Of a stretch of DNA of 64,000 nt, positions 7,268 to 16,486 are shown one piece after another. A program made the position numbers and the translations under genes. Where the stretch lies: positions 1-64,000 of the forward strand of contig DATNQN010000119.1 in the NCBI GenBank assembly GCA_036703985.1, read 5' to 3'. The notes under the pieces are model-generated. The model was not told the DNA's origin, made no database searches, and was given only the letters and a program-made list of their open reading frames with translations. Position 1 is the stretch's first letter. The number at the start of each line of letters is the position of its first letter. The stretch is from Leptolyngbyaceae cyanobacterium. GTDB lineage: Bacteria > Cyanobacteriota > Cyanobacteriia > Cyanobacteriales > Aerosakkonemataceae.

Positions 7268-9481
7268 CTAATTACTATTGACAAAATAACTGACTGTTTT
7301 CACTAATTCATCAATATTTAAAGGCTTGCTAAGATAACCGTTTGCACCAGCAGCCAAACAACGATCGCGATCGCCTGCCATTGCGATCGCAGTTACTGCC
7401 ACCACAGGCACTTTTTGCCAAAGAGGATGAGCTTTTAAGTGCCGAATAATCTGCAAGCCATCCACTTCTGGCAATTGAATATCCATTAAAATCAAATCTG
7501 GTAAAGATTGAGGGGTTACTAAAGGAGAATCGATCGTCTCCATCATAGTGCCACCATCATAAACTAATTCAACTACATAATCTTCTAGTTCCAATACTTC
7601 GGAAATCAACGCTTGATTATAAGGCTGATCTTCTACAACTAACACCCGTTTGCAATTTGATTTTTCCTCGCTCGTCACTAATTTTTCATTGATAATTTTG
7701 GGTTGACTAAAAACCAATGACAAATGACTATTTACTAATGACGAATTTCTCATTTCTGTCAAAGGTAGCCAAATCCGAAATGTCGAACCTTGATTTTCTA
7801 TTGACTCTAAAGAAACTGTACCACCGTGTAATTCGGCCAACCTTTTCGTTAACGCTAAACCTAGCCCAGTGCCTTCATGTCGCCTTGCTAAAGAAGCATC
7901 TACTTGTTGAAAAGGACGGAATAGCAAGTGCCATTTATCTTTAGAAATCCCGATGCCTGAATCTTTTACTTCCAAACAAAGATAAGGCGTACTGGCATTA
8001 ATCGGACTGCGGTCTGGTCGATATTCCTTAGCTAAATCTTTGCCATAAGCTAATCTACTACTAAGTTTAATTTGTCCGCCTTCAGGTGTAAATTTAACAG
8101 CATTTGATAGCAAATTAATTAACATTTGAGAGACTCTGCGCTCATCCAAATTGGCTTGATTAACGCGATAGTCAATTTCTAATGCAAGAGCTAATCGCTT
8201 TTTATCTGTACGAGGTTGAATCATTTTCAAGCATTCCGTACAAAGATTATTAAGCGATACTGGTTGTAGGTTGAGGTCTGCTTTACCAGCTTCAATTTTA
8301 GATAAATCTAGAATGTCGTTAATTAATTGTAATAGATGTTGGCCGCTTTTTTCGATCGTTTGAACGTAACTGATTTGGCGTTCGCTTAACGCACCAGCAC
8401 TTTGTCTTAACAACAAATCAGAAAAACCCAAAATACTATTGAGAGGCGTTCGCAGTTCGTGAGACATAGAGGCAAGAAATTCTGATTTTAATTGAGAGGC
8501 TTTCTCTAAATCTTCGTTAATTTGACGGAGGCGTTCTTGTGCTTGCGCTCTTTCAATTGCTACTCCTAAAGTACGGCAAGCAGCTAACAGCATATCCTGT
8601 TGTGGTGCTTCTTGTAGTTTCTGCAAACTCCGAGATTCTAAGGTGAGAACGCCAATGATAGTGTTATCGGCAGCAGGAATTGGAAAAATACCTAATTGAC
8701 CGATTGCTGGGTGGCGAAATCCGGGTAATGCTTTTGGGTGATTGTGATAATCTTCGACAAAAATTGGTTTACCTGTTTCTACTACTTGCCAAAGTAATCC
8801 TTGCCCGTAAGGAATTCCTTGATTTAGGAGTGCTTGCATTTCGGCAACTGCCACTTCTCCATAAGTGGCAATAAATTGGCCGGAAATTTGATTGGTAAAA
8901 ACACTAGCTTGGCGATCGATTCCTTCTCCTGTAATTACTTTTACGTCCCCGAAAGCTGCACCCATTACTTTTATTAAGTAGCTGAGAGCAAACCGCCCAA
9001 TTTCTCGCAGTTCTGTAGCAGGTTGTAGCCTTTCTGTTAAACTCAATAAAAATGCTAGTCTTCTAACTTCTCCATTTAAAGATTCTTCTATTTTGGCTGC
9101 TTCTTTGAGAGCTTGGCGATAGCTAGTAATATCTCGAAAAGTAAATAGGCGTCCTCCATCGGAGGTGACTGTTGCGGATATTTCCAAGTAAGTACCGTTA
9201 TTTTGTTCGAGGGAGTAGACACTATTTTCTGCTTCTGTTGACTCGAATGTAGAAATTAACTGTTTATTTTGTATTTCTGACCAGTAACCTCGATTAAATA
9301 TTTCTGCAAAAACTGCTTGCTCTGTTGGTTTGCTTTGTAACCATTCTGGAGAAAGCCCCCAAATTTGAGAAAGTTTATGATTGAATAAGATTAGCTTGCG
9401 CGATCGATCGAACAGCGCGATCGCATTATCCACTTGGTTCAATATCAGTTCTTGCTCTTGCTGGAGTTTTTGCAAACGCAT
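7268..9481 (-). CDS. Hybrid sensor histidine kinase (PAS-GAF-HisKA-HATPase-REC)
   Basis: A 737-residue cytosolic two-component kinase with no membrane segment. The order is a PAS domain (about 8-125), a GAF domain (about 150-310), a HisKA dimerisation helix with phosphate-accepting His341 in SMSHELRTPLN, a HATPase_c domain with N box (LLSNAVKFTPEGG) and G boxes (DSGIGIS, GTGLGLAL), and a C-terminal receiver domain with phosphate-accepting Asp667 in LILMDIQLPEVDG. The partner is not adjacent. The linker between ATPase and receiver (about residues 577-592) is encoded by sequence like the intergenic heptamer repeats (7716-7744), suggesting repeat insertion into the gene. The signal is unknown. 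Confidence 0.93.
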   Translation of the reverse strand: MRLQKLQQEQELILNQVDNAIALFDRSRKLILFNHKLSQIWGLSPEWLQSKPTEQAVFAEIFNRGYWSEIQNKQLISTFESTEAENSVYSLEQNNGTYLEISATVTSDGGRLFTFRDITSYRQALKEAAKIEESLNGEVRRLAFLLSLTERLQPATELREIGRFALSYLIKVMGAAFGDVKVITGEGIDRQASVFTNQISGQFIATYGEVAVAEMQALLNQGIPYGQGLLWQVVETGKPIFVEDYHNHPKALPGFRHPAIGQLGIFPIPAADNTIIGVLTLESRSLQKLQEAPQQDMLLAACRTLGVAIERAQAQERLRQINEDLEKASQLKSEFLASMSHELRTPLNSILGFSDLLLRQSAGALSERQISYVQTIEKSGQHLLQLINDILDLSKIEAGKADLNLQPVSLNNLCTECLKMIQPRTDKKRLALALEIDYRVNQANLDERRVSQMLINLLSNAVKFTPEGGQIKLSSRLAYGKDLAKEYRPDRSPINASTPYLCLEVKDSGIGISKDKWHLLFRPFQQVDASLARRHEGTGLGLALTKRLAELHGGTVSLESIENQGSTFRIWLPLTEMRNSSLVNSHLSLVFSQPKIINEKLVTSEEKSNCKRVLVVEDQPYNQALISEVLELEDYVVELVYDGGTMMETIDSPLVTPQSLPDLILMDIQLPEVDGLQIIRHLKAHPLWQKVPVVAVTAIAMAGDRDRCLAAGANGYLSKPLNIDELVKTVSYFVNSN

Positions 9482-10023
9482 CTCTATTCGCTCTCAGTGC
9501 ATATCCAATCAATCAATTGTAAGTTTTAGGCTTTAGATTTTAAATTGAATGACAGGAAGGACTATCAATCATCAAGGGGACAGTTATGAAGATAAGTTAG
9601 CTATGGGTTTCCTTTGGCTAGTACTTAGTCTATAGTTCCTTAATTTAAACTTAACAAAAATTAATATTTGGATGAGTGAGCCTGCTCTCTCAACGGTTGT
9701 GATCTGAAACACCTCTTATCTAAAAACAAATCGCCAGTATAGACAAGAAATGATTTAAACCAAACGACCATGTTCCCTCTGTGCTGCTAAGAAGCAAAAT
9801 TTGTCAATATAAATTTGTCATTTGTAACAAATGCCTTGACCATAAATAAAAATGGTGTTGAGCCAACCGATTTTAGTGTTAAGGATGAACGTCAGGTCAA
9901 TTGTTCGATCTAAAATCTAAAGTCGATTGATTCCTCAAAGCAAACATTACCCATGCGGGTGAATACATCGAAAAGGATTGTAAGGCAAACTCTGTGTATA
10001 GGGAATCTGAGGAGCTAGACTCC
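9482..10023 (+). other. Gene-free interval upstream of hetZ
   Basis: About 540 bases between the divergent kinase and hetZ-like genes. They are AT-rich and probably carry both promoters. ATTTGT and ACAAAT form a small inverted pair around 9818-9830. I looked for a HetR-type GGGGTCTAACCCC operator and did not see one. The Shine-Dalgarno GAGGAG at 10009-10014 belongs to the next gene. Confidence 0.5.
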
Positions 10024-11154
10024 ATGCTAATAGCTGAAAAACTGGCTGATGAATGGCGATCGCGGCTTTTGGCAGATTGTCCGAACCACGACAGTGCGAC
10101 TCACGAGAGTATTATTAGCTGGTTATTGGGAAAAGATGTAGAACGGTTTGAGGAACTAGCCCCAAACCAATTAGCAATTGCCCAGCAAGCAATGGACTAT
10201 CGATACCGCATTTTACGGCATCGCTATCTGGACGTAGGGCCAGAAAAAGCTTATCGCAATTTAATGACGCGGCTAGGCTCTTTGGTGATGTTGCGGAATA
10301 AAATTAGGACTTGGGTTGCTTTAAGCCGCGATCGGCAACGCGCGGTAGTGGACGTTTTGCAAGAAGTAATCCAGGAATTATTACACAGCGATCGCTATTT
10401 GCAGCAGCAGATTGCGTGGATAAGTAATTGTACCTCTGACTCTCGGTTGCGAAACACTCTGGTACTGGCTAGCACGGAAGAATATTGTTTGCGACCGATT
10501 CGCAACCAACCACTGCTACTATACCGTTTTGTGAATTATTTACGGCGGACTGGACGGGGCGGTATCACGCAAGTCCCTACAGGTGACTTAGTACGGTTAG
10601 TTTCCGAAGAAATCGTACCAGACGATGCAGAAAATCCCGTTAGCTTGTTCGATGCCCAAGCGATCGCCAAATATCAAGAAAATCAAGCTTGGGAAGAAAA
10701 AATGGTGGCTAGAACCGCCGTTAAAAAAGAATTTGCTACTTATTTAGAGGAAAATATTGGCCCGGTAGCCAAAGATTGGTTGAATCTTTATCTACAAGGT
10801 AGAACCCAAGAAGAAATCGCCCGTACCCTCGATAAGCCGATTAAGGAAATTTACAGGTTGCGAGAAAAAATTAGTTATCATGCCATTCGGGTGTTTGCCT
10901 TCAAAATTCAACCAGAATTAGTAGGTAACTGGCTGGAAACAAACTTGCAGGATCATCGTTTAGGCTTGACTCCTACTCAGTGGCAGGAATATTGGCAAAG
11001 CTTGACCGAAGAGCAACGGCAACTCTTAGACAAACTAGCATCAGGAAAAAATCTGGAAACGATCGCACAAGATTTAAACCTGAAAACCAATCAGATCATG
11101 GGTGAATGGAGCAAGCTTTATTTAGCAGCGCAACAAAAGCGAAGCGTTTCTTAA
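10024..11154 (+). CDS. hetZ: HetZ-like regulator of cell differentiation
   Basis: I recognise the protein as HetZ-like (SLVMLRNKIRTWVALSRDRQR, HRYLDVGPEKAYRNLMTRL, SYHAIRVFAFKIQPELVGNWLE). HetZ is required early in heterocyst differentiation in Anabaena and is also conserved in filamentous strains without heterocysts. I choose the ATG at 10024 (376 aa) because GAGGAG lies nine bases upstream; a GTG at 9994 would add ten residues. A helix-turn-helix-like segment lies near residues 255-290 (YLQGRTQEEIARTLDKPIKE). A second lies near the C-terminus (LETIAQDLNLKTNQIMGEW). The downstream gene matches the hetZ-patU order I recall from Nostoc-type genomes. Confidence 0.75.
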   Translation: MLIAEKLADEWRSRLLADCPNHDSATHESIISWLLGKDVERFEELAPNQLAIAQQAMDYRYRILRHRYLDVGPEKAYRNLMTRLGSLVMLRNKIRTWVALSRDRQRAVVDVLQEVIQELLHSDRYLQQQIAWISNCTSDSRLRNTLVLASTEEYCLRPIRNQPLLLYRFVNYLRRTGRGGITQVPTGDLVRLVSEEIVPDDAENPVSLFDAQAIAKYQENQAWEEKMVARTAVKKEFATYLEENIGPVAKDWLNLYLQGRTQEEIARTLDKPIKEIYRLREKISYHAIRVFAFKIQPELVGNWLETNLQDHRLGLTPTQWQEYWQSLTEEQRQLLDKLASGKNLETIAQDLNLKTNQIMGEWSKLYLAAQQKRSVS

Positions 11155-11823
11155 ATTATAGGTCTGGCATAATTCTCCATAGAAGTCGCTCGAACGAGAT
11201 CGAGTGAGATTTGAGAAAACAAAAAATTTAACAATTCCTCAAGAAAGGTTGTAAAATTTCATACTTTGCAACTATGGTAATTCGCGTATCAGTAATAACA
11301 TTGGAAACCGAGCCAAACCAACATAATGAAAGTTACAATATTATTCTGAACTGTTAAGGTGCATTGCTAGCTGGTACCTGATTGCATATTCGTCTATAGT
11401 CATAAAATCAAGAAAAATACTTCTATAGAGAGAAAACTGCTTGACTAAAGAATGGCAATTTGGTAGAGAAAGACCTATAAACATAGAGAAAGGTTGGGTG
11501 TTCTAACCACAAATCCTTGGTTGGGTTAAACCTTCTGGGTACTTAAGGTGAATGAATTCATTTTTCTATCCGTTACAGGTTGGCTCGGTCTATGTGGAGA
11601 GCCAATCTACAGCTGTGAAAAGCTAAGCCAACTTCTTCTGGGAAACAGAACTACTTTTTTGAGTTTTCAAGGCTAGGTAATTTTTATCTGATAGGTTCAA
11701 CCGACTAGACTGGTAAGCAAATTATCCCTAGTCTCCCTGAAATTAAGCCTGGAAAATCAAAAGTAAAAACTTTTTATCCAGAAACGAAGTAAGTCATATA
11801 GTAAACAGATTTAATAAACACCG
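11155..11823 (+). other. Long gene-free interval between hetZ and the PatU-like gene
   Basis: About 670 bases without a supportable ORF. A hairpin-forming pair, TTGGCTC and GAGCCAA, lies at about 11580-11610. The next gene lacks an obvious Shine-Dalgarno. This probably holds an independent promoter and a long 5' leader for the downstream gene. Confidence 0.45.
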
Positions 11824-13074
11824 ATGGTACCCACAACCAGTAACCTGACTAAGTTCCAGCAAGCAAATGCTCAGCAGGCATTTTCCTCTTATCAAGCTCA
11901 AGAAGGGATGGCTCAGGCAAATTCTGACATAACTTATCGTTTAATAGACAGCATCCTGCCCTTTGAAGCCTGCTTGTATCATCAAGTTTTGCCCCTTTCT
12001 CTAGAAGGAACTCGCCTAAATTTAGGGATGGTGAATCCGGATGATACCGCTGCTTTAGACTACGTGCGCCGGATTCTCGCCTATATGAATTGCTCGTTGG
12101 TGCCGCAGCCAATCTCAGCGGCAAAACATAAAGAAGTTTTGTCTGCTTACCTGAATTACACGGGGCAGTTAAAACAAGCAAAAATCCAACAGCAAAATTT
12201 GAGACCTGAAGAAAAATTCAATGAAGAGGCTAAAGCGACATTAATTGTAGATAGTCCAGAAGTTTTAAACCAAGCGGATTTGCCGAAAAGTTCTTCACCA
12301 AATACTACATGGCAAACCAAAACATATATTCCTGCGGAAACATCACCAGCACCAGAGAAAAAAAATCTCCAAGCTCATGCTCCTAGCAAGCCGAAGATAG
12401 TAGAGCAAAAATTACCGACACCACCATCTGCACTTAGTTTGCCCAGTTTAGAAGTAACGGCAAAGTATATCTCCAGTCCGGTAGAAGTGCTGGCAACTCT
12501 ACCACCGAAGGAATTGCTCAACGAGTTGCTCGCCAGAGTTCTGGCGGGGGGAATCGGAAGGCTTTTTTTCGAGCGTCATCCAGATAAAGGTCGAATTCTG
12601 TGGAGCCAAAACGGTGTTTTACAGTCAGTACTCGATGGGCTGGATCCGGCGGTTTTTCAGGGCGTGATCAACGAATTAAAACGGTTGACCCACCTATCTT
12701 TAATCCCTGTGGAACAACCGAAACAAGTAGAAATTGAAAGAGTTTACCAACAAAACCGTTTGCTATTGCGCTTGCGAGTGATGCCTGGGAAAAATGGCGA
12801 AGAAGCAACCCTTCAAGTATTGAGGGGTGCGGCTTTGAAGTTTCATCAACAGCAACAACTGGAAAATCTCAGTCGGGATGCTTTGACGATCGCGCAACAA
12901 CTCCAGACGAAGATTAATGAAATCCAAAAGCGCACTCGCATCGATCCGAGCTTGACAATGGGCCAGTTAGATGCGTTACCGGCTTTAGACCAATTACTTC
13001 AGAGCCTGCACGAACAGCTAGAAGCGTTGAAGTTGCTGCAAGCAGAGGAAAAATCCCCAGAAAATCCCCAGTAG
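11824..13074 (+). CDS. PatU-like protein with degenerate PilB/GspE N-domains, no ATPase core
   Basis: A 416-residue protein in three parts. Residues about 35-120 resemble the MshEN/GspE N-terminal domain (LPLSLEGTRLNLGMVNPDDTAA then VRRILAYMNCSLVPQPIS). A Pro/Lys-rich linker follows (about 125-220). Residues 225-345 resemble the PAS-like N2 domain of PilB/GspE ATPases (LPPKELLNELLARVLAGGI, GRILWSQNGVLQSVLDGL, LLLRLRVMPGKNGEEATLQ). No Walker A, Walker B or zinc motif follows; the protein ends in a coiled coil. It therefore cannot be a motor ATPase itself. Its position after hetZ suggests PatU (patU3), a pattern gene neighbouring hetZ in Nostoc. That assignment is from gene order and memory, and is moderate only. 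Confidence 0.5.
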   Translation: MVPTTSNLTKFQQANAQQAFSSYQAQEGMAQANSDITYRLIDSILPFEACLYHQVLPLSLEGTRLNLGMVNPDDTAALDYVRRILAYMNCSLVPQPISAAKHKEVLSAYLNYTGQLKQAKIQQQNLRPEEKFNEEAKATLIVDSPEVLNQADLPKSSSPNTTWQTKTYIPAETSPAPEKKNLQAHAPSKPKIVEQKLPTPPSALSLPSLEVTAKYISSPVEVLATLPPKELLNELLARVLAGGIGRLFFERHPDKGRILWSQNGVLQSVLDGLDPAVFQGVINELKRLTHLSLIPVEQPKQVEIERVYQQNRLLLRLRVMPGKNGEEATLQVLRGAALKFHQQQQLENLSRDALTIAQQLQTKINEIQKRTRIDPSLTMGQLDALPALDQLLQSLHEQLEALKLLQAEEKSPENPQ

Positions 13075-13443
13075 TTAAGAGTTTAGAACAGGGGTATGGG
13101 GAACAAGGGCAAAATTTAGTCGGAAGTGCTTTGGGTGCTAAAAAAGTTGAAATTAACAGTTAACAAGGGCTTTCAGTAGCAACGTGATAAAATGATCGCA
13201 GTTGCCAAGCTGAAAATGCTTGCACTAAAACTCTGGACTTTTCAACATTAGTCGGATCGCTCAAATCTTGCAATCTCCCGAATTCAATTCTGGAGACTGT
13301 CAATCCGCTAGCATTTGGGAAGGCGAGTATGTTTTGGAGCAGATACCAGCTAACTGTTGTTAGCGCGATCGCAAATCCTTGCTCGCAGCAAGGGGCATGA
13401 CATCACTGCTGCCCATGTTAGTCTACTATTTTTAAGATCTTTC

Positions 13444-14127
13444 ATGCAAACTGAAGATTTTAGTGAACTTTTCCCCTTATTTAATACTGTCAACCCAGAA
13501 ACCTTAGAATGGCTGCTATCGGTTGCTGACGAACACGAGTATCCGTCAGGCAGAGCAGTTTTAATGGAAGATGCGTGGGGTAACGCCGTATACTTCCTAG
13601 TCTCTGGATGGGTCAAAGTCAGACGCATTACAGGCGACGACGGCGTGACGTTAGCAATTTTAGGACAAGGTGATTTTTTTGGAGAAATGGCAATTCTTGA
13701 CGAATCTCCTCGCTCAACTGATGTAATTGCTCTTTCTCCCGTAAAATTGCTGAGCGTCCACGCTCAACGATTTATTCAAACTTTGTTTAAAGACCCCCAG
13801 CTACATCACCGAATGCTGCAAGTGATGGTGCGGCGACTGCGCCAAATGAATCATCGCTTTCAGCTGCGCCATCAGCCACCAGCAGTTAAGTTGGCTAATA
13901 CCTTAGTTTCAATGGGAGATAACTACGGTCAAGCAACTGACAAAGGAACGGAAATTTATAATATTCCGTTTAAAGATTTGGCTGACGTGACAGATATCGG
14001 TCTGGAAGAAACGACTAAAATTATGGAAAAGCTGGATAGTAAAGGCTGGCTGAAAATCGATCCGGCGCGTCAGACTATCCATCTGCTAAATCTCAAGCAA
14101 TTAACACACCTAGCAGGAAAAGTCTAA
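13444..14127 (+). CDS. Crp/Fnr-family transcriptional regulator
   Basis: A 227-residue cyclic-nucleotide-binding regulator with a winged-helix DNA-binding domain. The phosphate-binding cassette FFGEMAILDESPRSTDV keeps the Glu and Arg-Ser that contact cAMP in CRP, so nucleotide binding is plausible. The dimerisation helix (LHHRMLQVMVRRLRQMNHRF) precedes the HTH (FKDLADVTDIGLEETTKIMEKL). I choose the ATG at 13444. The open frame extends to 13357, but the extra 29 residues precede the conserved domain start and have no good ribosome binding site. The 280 bases upstream hold no gene. Targets are unknown. Confidence 0.9.
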   Translation: MQTEDFSELFPLFNTVNPETLEWLLSVADEHEYPSGRAVLMEDAWGNAVYFLVSGWVKVRRITGDDGVTLAILGQGDFFGEMAILDESPRSTDVIALSPVKLLSVHAQRFIQTLFKDPQLHHRMLQVMVRRLRQMNHRFQLRHQPPAVKLANTLVSMGDNYGQATDKGTEIYNIPFKDLADVTDIGLEETTKIMEKLDSKGWLKIDPARQTIHLLNLKQLTHLAGKV

Positions 14128-14142
14128 AATTCATTAGTCAGT

Positions 14143-14199
14143 AGTTAGTGGTTAAGAGTTAGTGGTGAAAAAATCACAATTAACTCTTAACCACTAACT
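14143..14199. repeat. Long hairpin from short repeats after the crp-like gene
   Basis: AGTTAGTGGTTAAGAGTTA (14143-14161) is the exact reverse complement of 14181-14199, with a 19-base loop. It is of the same style as the other heptamer-derived hairpins here and may terminate transcription. Confidence 0.8.
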
Positions 14200-14282
14200 G
14201 CTAAATTTGGACAAAAGACAGATGATCGATCGCAAATAATCAATCAGAAATGAACAAAGAACTTTAACAACCGATCCGAAAA

Positions 14283-16070
14283 ATGACAGAAGCAACAATT
14301 TTTCAACCCAGCACTATAAAAAGTATTACACCAACCATTCTCTACCGAGTTGCCATGCCGCAACCTACCTCTCACTTATTTGAGGTAACTTTACAGGTGG
14401 TAGGGTGGACAAACCAAGTTTTAGATTTAAAATTTCCGGTTTGGACTCCTGGGTCTTACTTAGTCAGGGAATATGCCAAGCATTTGCAAGATTTCGCTGC
14501 CCATCACGAAAAATCTGCTTTGCCTTGGCGCAAATTAGCCAAAAACTATTGGCAAGTAGACACACAAGGCGTGTCGGAAATCACAGTTAGCTATCGGGTA
14601 TTTGCCAATGAACTAACTGTGAGAACTAATCATTTAGACGCCACACACGGTTATTTTAATCCGGCTGCTTTGTGTTTTTACATACCCGGATTTGAGCGGC
14701 AACCGATCCAAATCAAAATTGTGCTGCCTTTTCCAGAATGGCAAATTACTACGCCTTTACCGCAAGTAAAAGGAAAAGAAAATACATATGAGGCTAGAGA
14801 TTTTGATACGTTGGTGGATAGCCCTTTTGAAGTAGGAAACCACCAATTATATGAGTTTGAAGTATTGGGTAAACCCCACGAATTAGCAATTTGGGGAGAG
14901 GGAAATGCTCAAGCTACTCGGATAATTCCCGATCTTCAGAAAATTATCGAGATAGAAGCTGACTTGTTTGGCGAACTACCTTATGAAAGATATGTGTTTC
15001 TGTTACATCAAGCGGCTAGCGGTGCTGGTGGCTTGGAACATAAGGATGCCTGCACTTTAAATTATTCTCGGTTTGGTTTTCGGGCAAAGGATAAATACGA
15101 TCGCTTTATGCAGTTGGTAGCCCACGAATTTTTCCACTTGTGGAACGTGAAGCGCCTTCGCCCGATAGAATTGGAGAAATTTGATTACGATGGCGAAAAC
15201 TATACCACTTCTCTTTGGTTTAGCGAAGGGACGACTAGCTATTACGATTTGCTGATTCCCTTACGGGCTGGCATTTACGATGGCAAAATATTTTTGAACA
15301 ATTTAAGTAAAGAAATTAACCGCTTTCAAAACATACCTGGGCGTAAAGTTCAGCCTTTGAGCGAGTCGAGTTTCGATGCTTGGATTAAATTGTATCGTCG
15401 AGATAGCAACAGCGATAATAACCAAATTTCTTATTATTTGAAAGGAGAATTAGTATCTCTATTGTTAGATTTGTTAATTCGGAAAAATCATCAAAATCAA
15501 CGAAGTTTCGATGATGTAATGCGGCAAATGTGGGAAAAGTTTGGTCGCTCCGAAATCGGCTTTACTCCCGAACAATTAAAGCAGGTAATTGAAGCGGTAG
15601 CTGGCATTGATTTAAGTGACTTTTTCAAACGCTATATTGACGGAAAAGATGATTTACCTTTTGATGATTATCTAGAACCATTTGGTTTGCAATTGAAATG
15701 TGAAGCGGATGAAGAACAACCACCTTTCATCGGTTTTACAGCCAAATTACAAAATGGGAAAGAAATCATCAACTTTGTTGAAATTGGTTCTCCCGCACAA
15801 GTGTCTGGTATAGATGCAAATGATGAATTACTAGCAATTAATGGGCTGCGAGTCACTGGAGAGCAATTAAGCGATCGCCTAAAAGATTACAAAGCTGGAG
15901 ATACGATCGAAGTAAGTGTTTTTCATCAAGATGAATTGCGAACTTTGCCAGTTATTTTGGCAGAACCTCGTCCCAATTCTTATAAAGTTGTAGTGGTAGA
16001 CAACCCTTCTGCAATGCAAAAAGAAAACTTTGCTGGTTGGTTGGGCGTACCGATGTCAAGTGTTTTGTAG
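14283..16070 (+). CDS. M61-family metallopeptidase with PDZ domain
   Basis: A 595-residue zinc peptidase of the glycyl aminopeptidase family M61. Zinc ligands are H281 and H285 in HEFFH with the catalytic Glu282, and the third ligand is Glu315 in WFSEGTTSYYD. An N-terminal beta-sandwich (residues 15-190) precedes the thermolysin-like catalytic domain, as in the family. The C-terminal PDZ domain (about 495-575) contains VEIGSPAQVSGIDANDELLAINGLRV. There is no signal peptide, so it is probably cytosolic. The physiological substrate of the cyanobacterial members is not established. It has the family's normal length. Confidence 0.93.
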   Translation: MTEATIFQPSTIKSITPTILYRVAMPQPTSHLFEVTLQVVGWTNQVLDLKFPVWTPGSYLVREYAKHLQDFAAHHEKSALPWRKLAKNYWQVDTQGVSEITVSYRVFANELTVRTNHLDATHGYFNPAALCFYIPGFERQPIQIKIVLPFPEWQITTPLPQVKGKENTYEARDFDTLVDSPFEVGNHQLYEFEVLGKPHELAIWGEGNAQATRIIPDLQKIIEIEADLFGELPYERYVFLLHQAASGAGGLEHKDACTLNYSRFGFRAKDKYDRFMQLVAHEFFHLWNVKRLRPIELEKFDYDGENYTTSLWFSEGTTSYYDLLIPLRAGIYDGKIFLNNLSKEINRFQNIPGRKVQPLSESSFDAWIKLYRRDSNSDNNQISYYLKGELVSLLLDLLIRKNHQNQRSFDDVMRQMWEKFGRSEIGFTPEQLKQVIEAVAGIDLSDFFKRYIDGKDDLPFDDYLEPFGLQLKCEADEEQPPFIGFTAKLQNGKEIINFVEIGSPAQVSGIDANDELLAINGLRVTGEQLSDRLKDYKAGDTIEVSVFHQDELRTLPVILAEPRPNSYKVVVVDNPSAMQKENFAGWLGVPMSSVL

Positions 16071-16200
16071 GAATTGTAATTTGTAGGGTGGTTGGTGACT
16101 GCCCTACAATACTAATTGGTAGTATAAGATTAGGTTCTTATAGCAAGGGGCTAGGGGCTAGGGAAGAAGTGACTAGGAGTTAGACTTTCAGCAATTACCT

Positions 16201-16369
16201 CTCTTGTGTCACTCTCATCAGAGAATATTCTGAAACTCTTGCTATCGAAGGATTCTGTCTTTTCTTGCAGAAAAGACAGAATTCTTTAGAAAATAAAGCT
16301 TGAAATGTATGCAATATCTTGATTTCAAGATTTGAAGCCAATTTTTTTCTCATCAGAGTGACACAAGAG
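16201..16369. mobile_element. MITE-like element with 15-bp terminal inverted repeats
   Basis: CTCTTGTGTCACTCT (16201-16215) is the perfect inverse of AGAGTGACACAAGAG (16355-16369). The interior contains another palindrome, ATTCTGTCTTTTC against GAAAAGACAGAAT (about 16252-16282). No ORF fits inside, and no clear target duplication is visible. A related end-like sequence occurs near 20756. Confidence 0.65.
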
Positions 16370-16371
16370 CG

Positions 16372-16480
16372 TTACAGCGGTTTTCTCTGTTATGAGGTAC
16401 AGTCAGAATTTACCAAACTTATTTCTTACAGTCGCTACCACTATATTTGGTGTACCTCACTACTGCGGGAACCGCTGTAA
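16372..16480. mobile_element. Second MITE-like palindrome, 109 bp
   Basis: TTACAGCGGTT (16372-16382) and AACCGCTGTAA (16470-16480) are perfect inverted ends. Further in, TGAGGTAC is inverted as GTACCTCA, so the arms pair over about 29 bases with a central mismatch block. It lies two bases from the preceding element and ends six bases before the stop of the next gene. Confidence 0.7.
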
Positions 16481-16486
16481 ATATGA

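Noticed and set aside
9482-10023. HetR-type operator upstream of hetZ
   Set aside because: No GGGGTCTAACCCC-like palindrome is visible in the upstream region.
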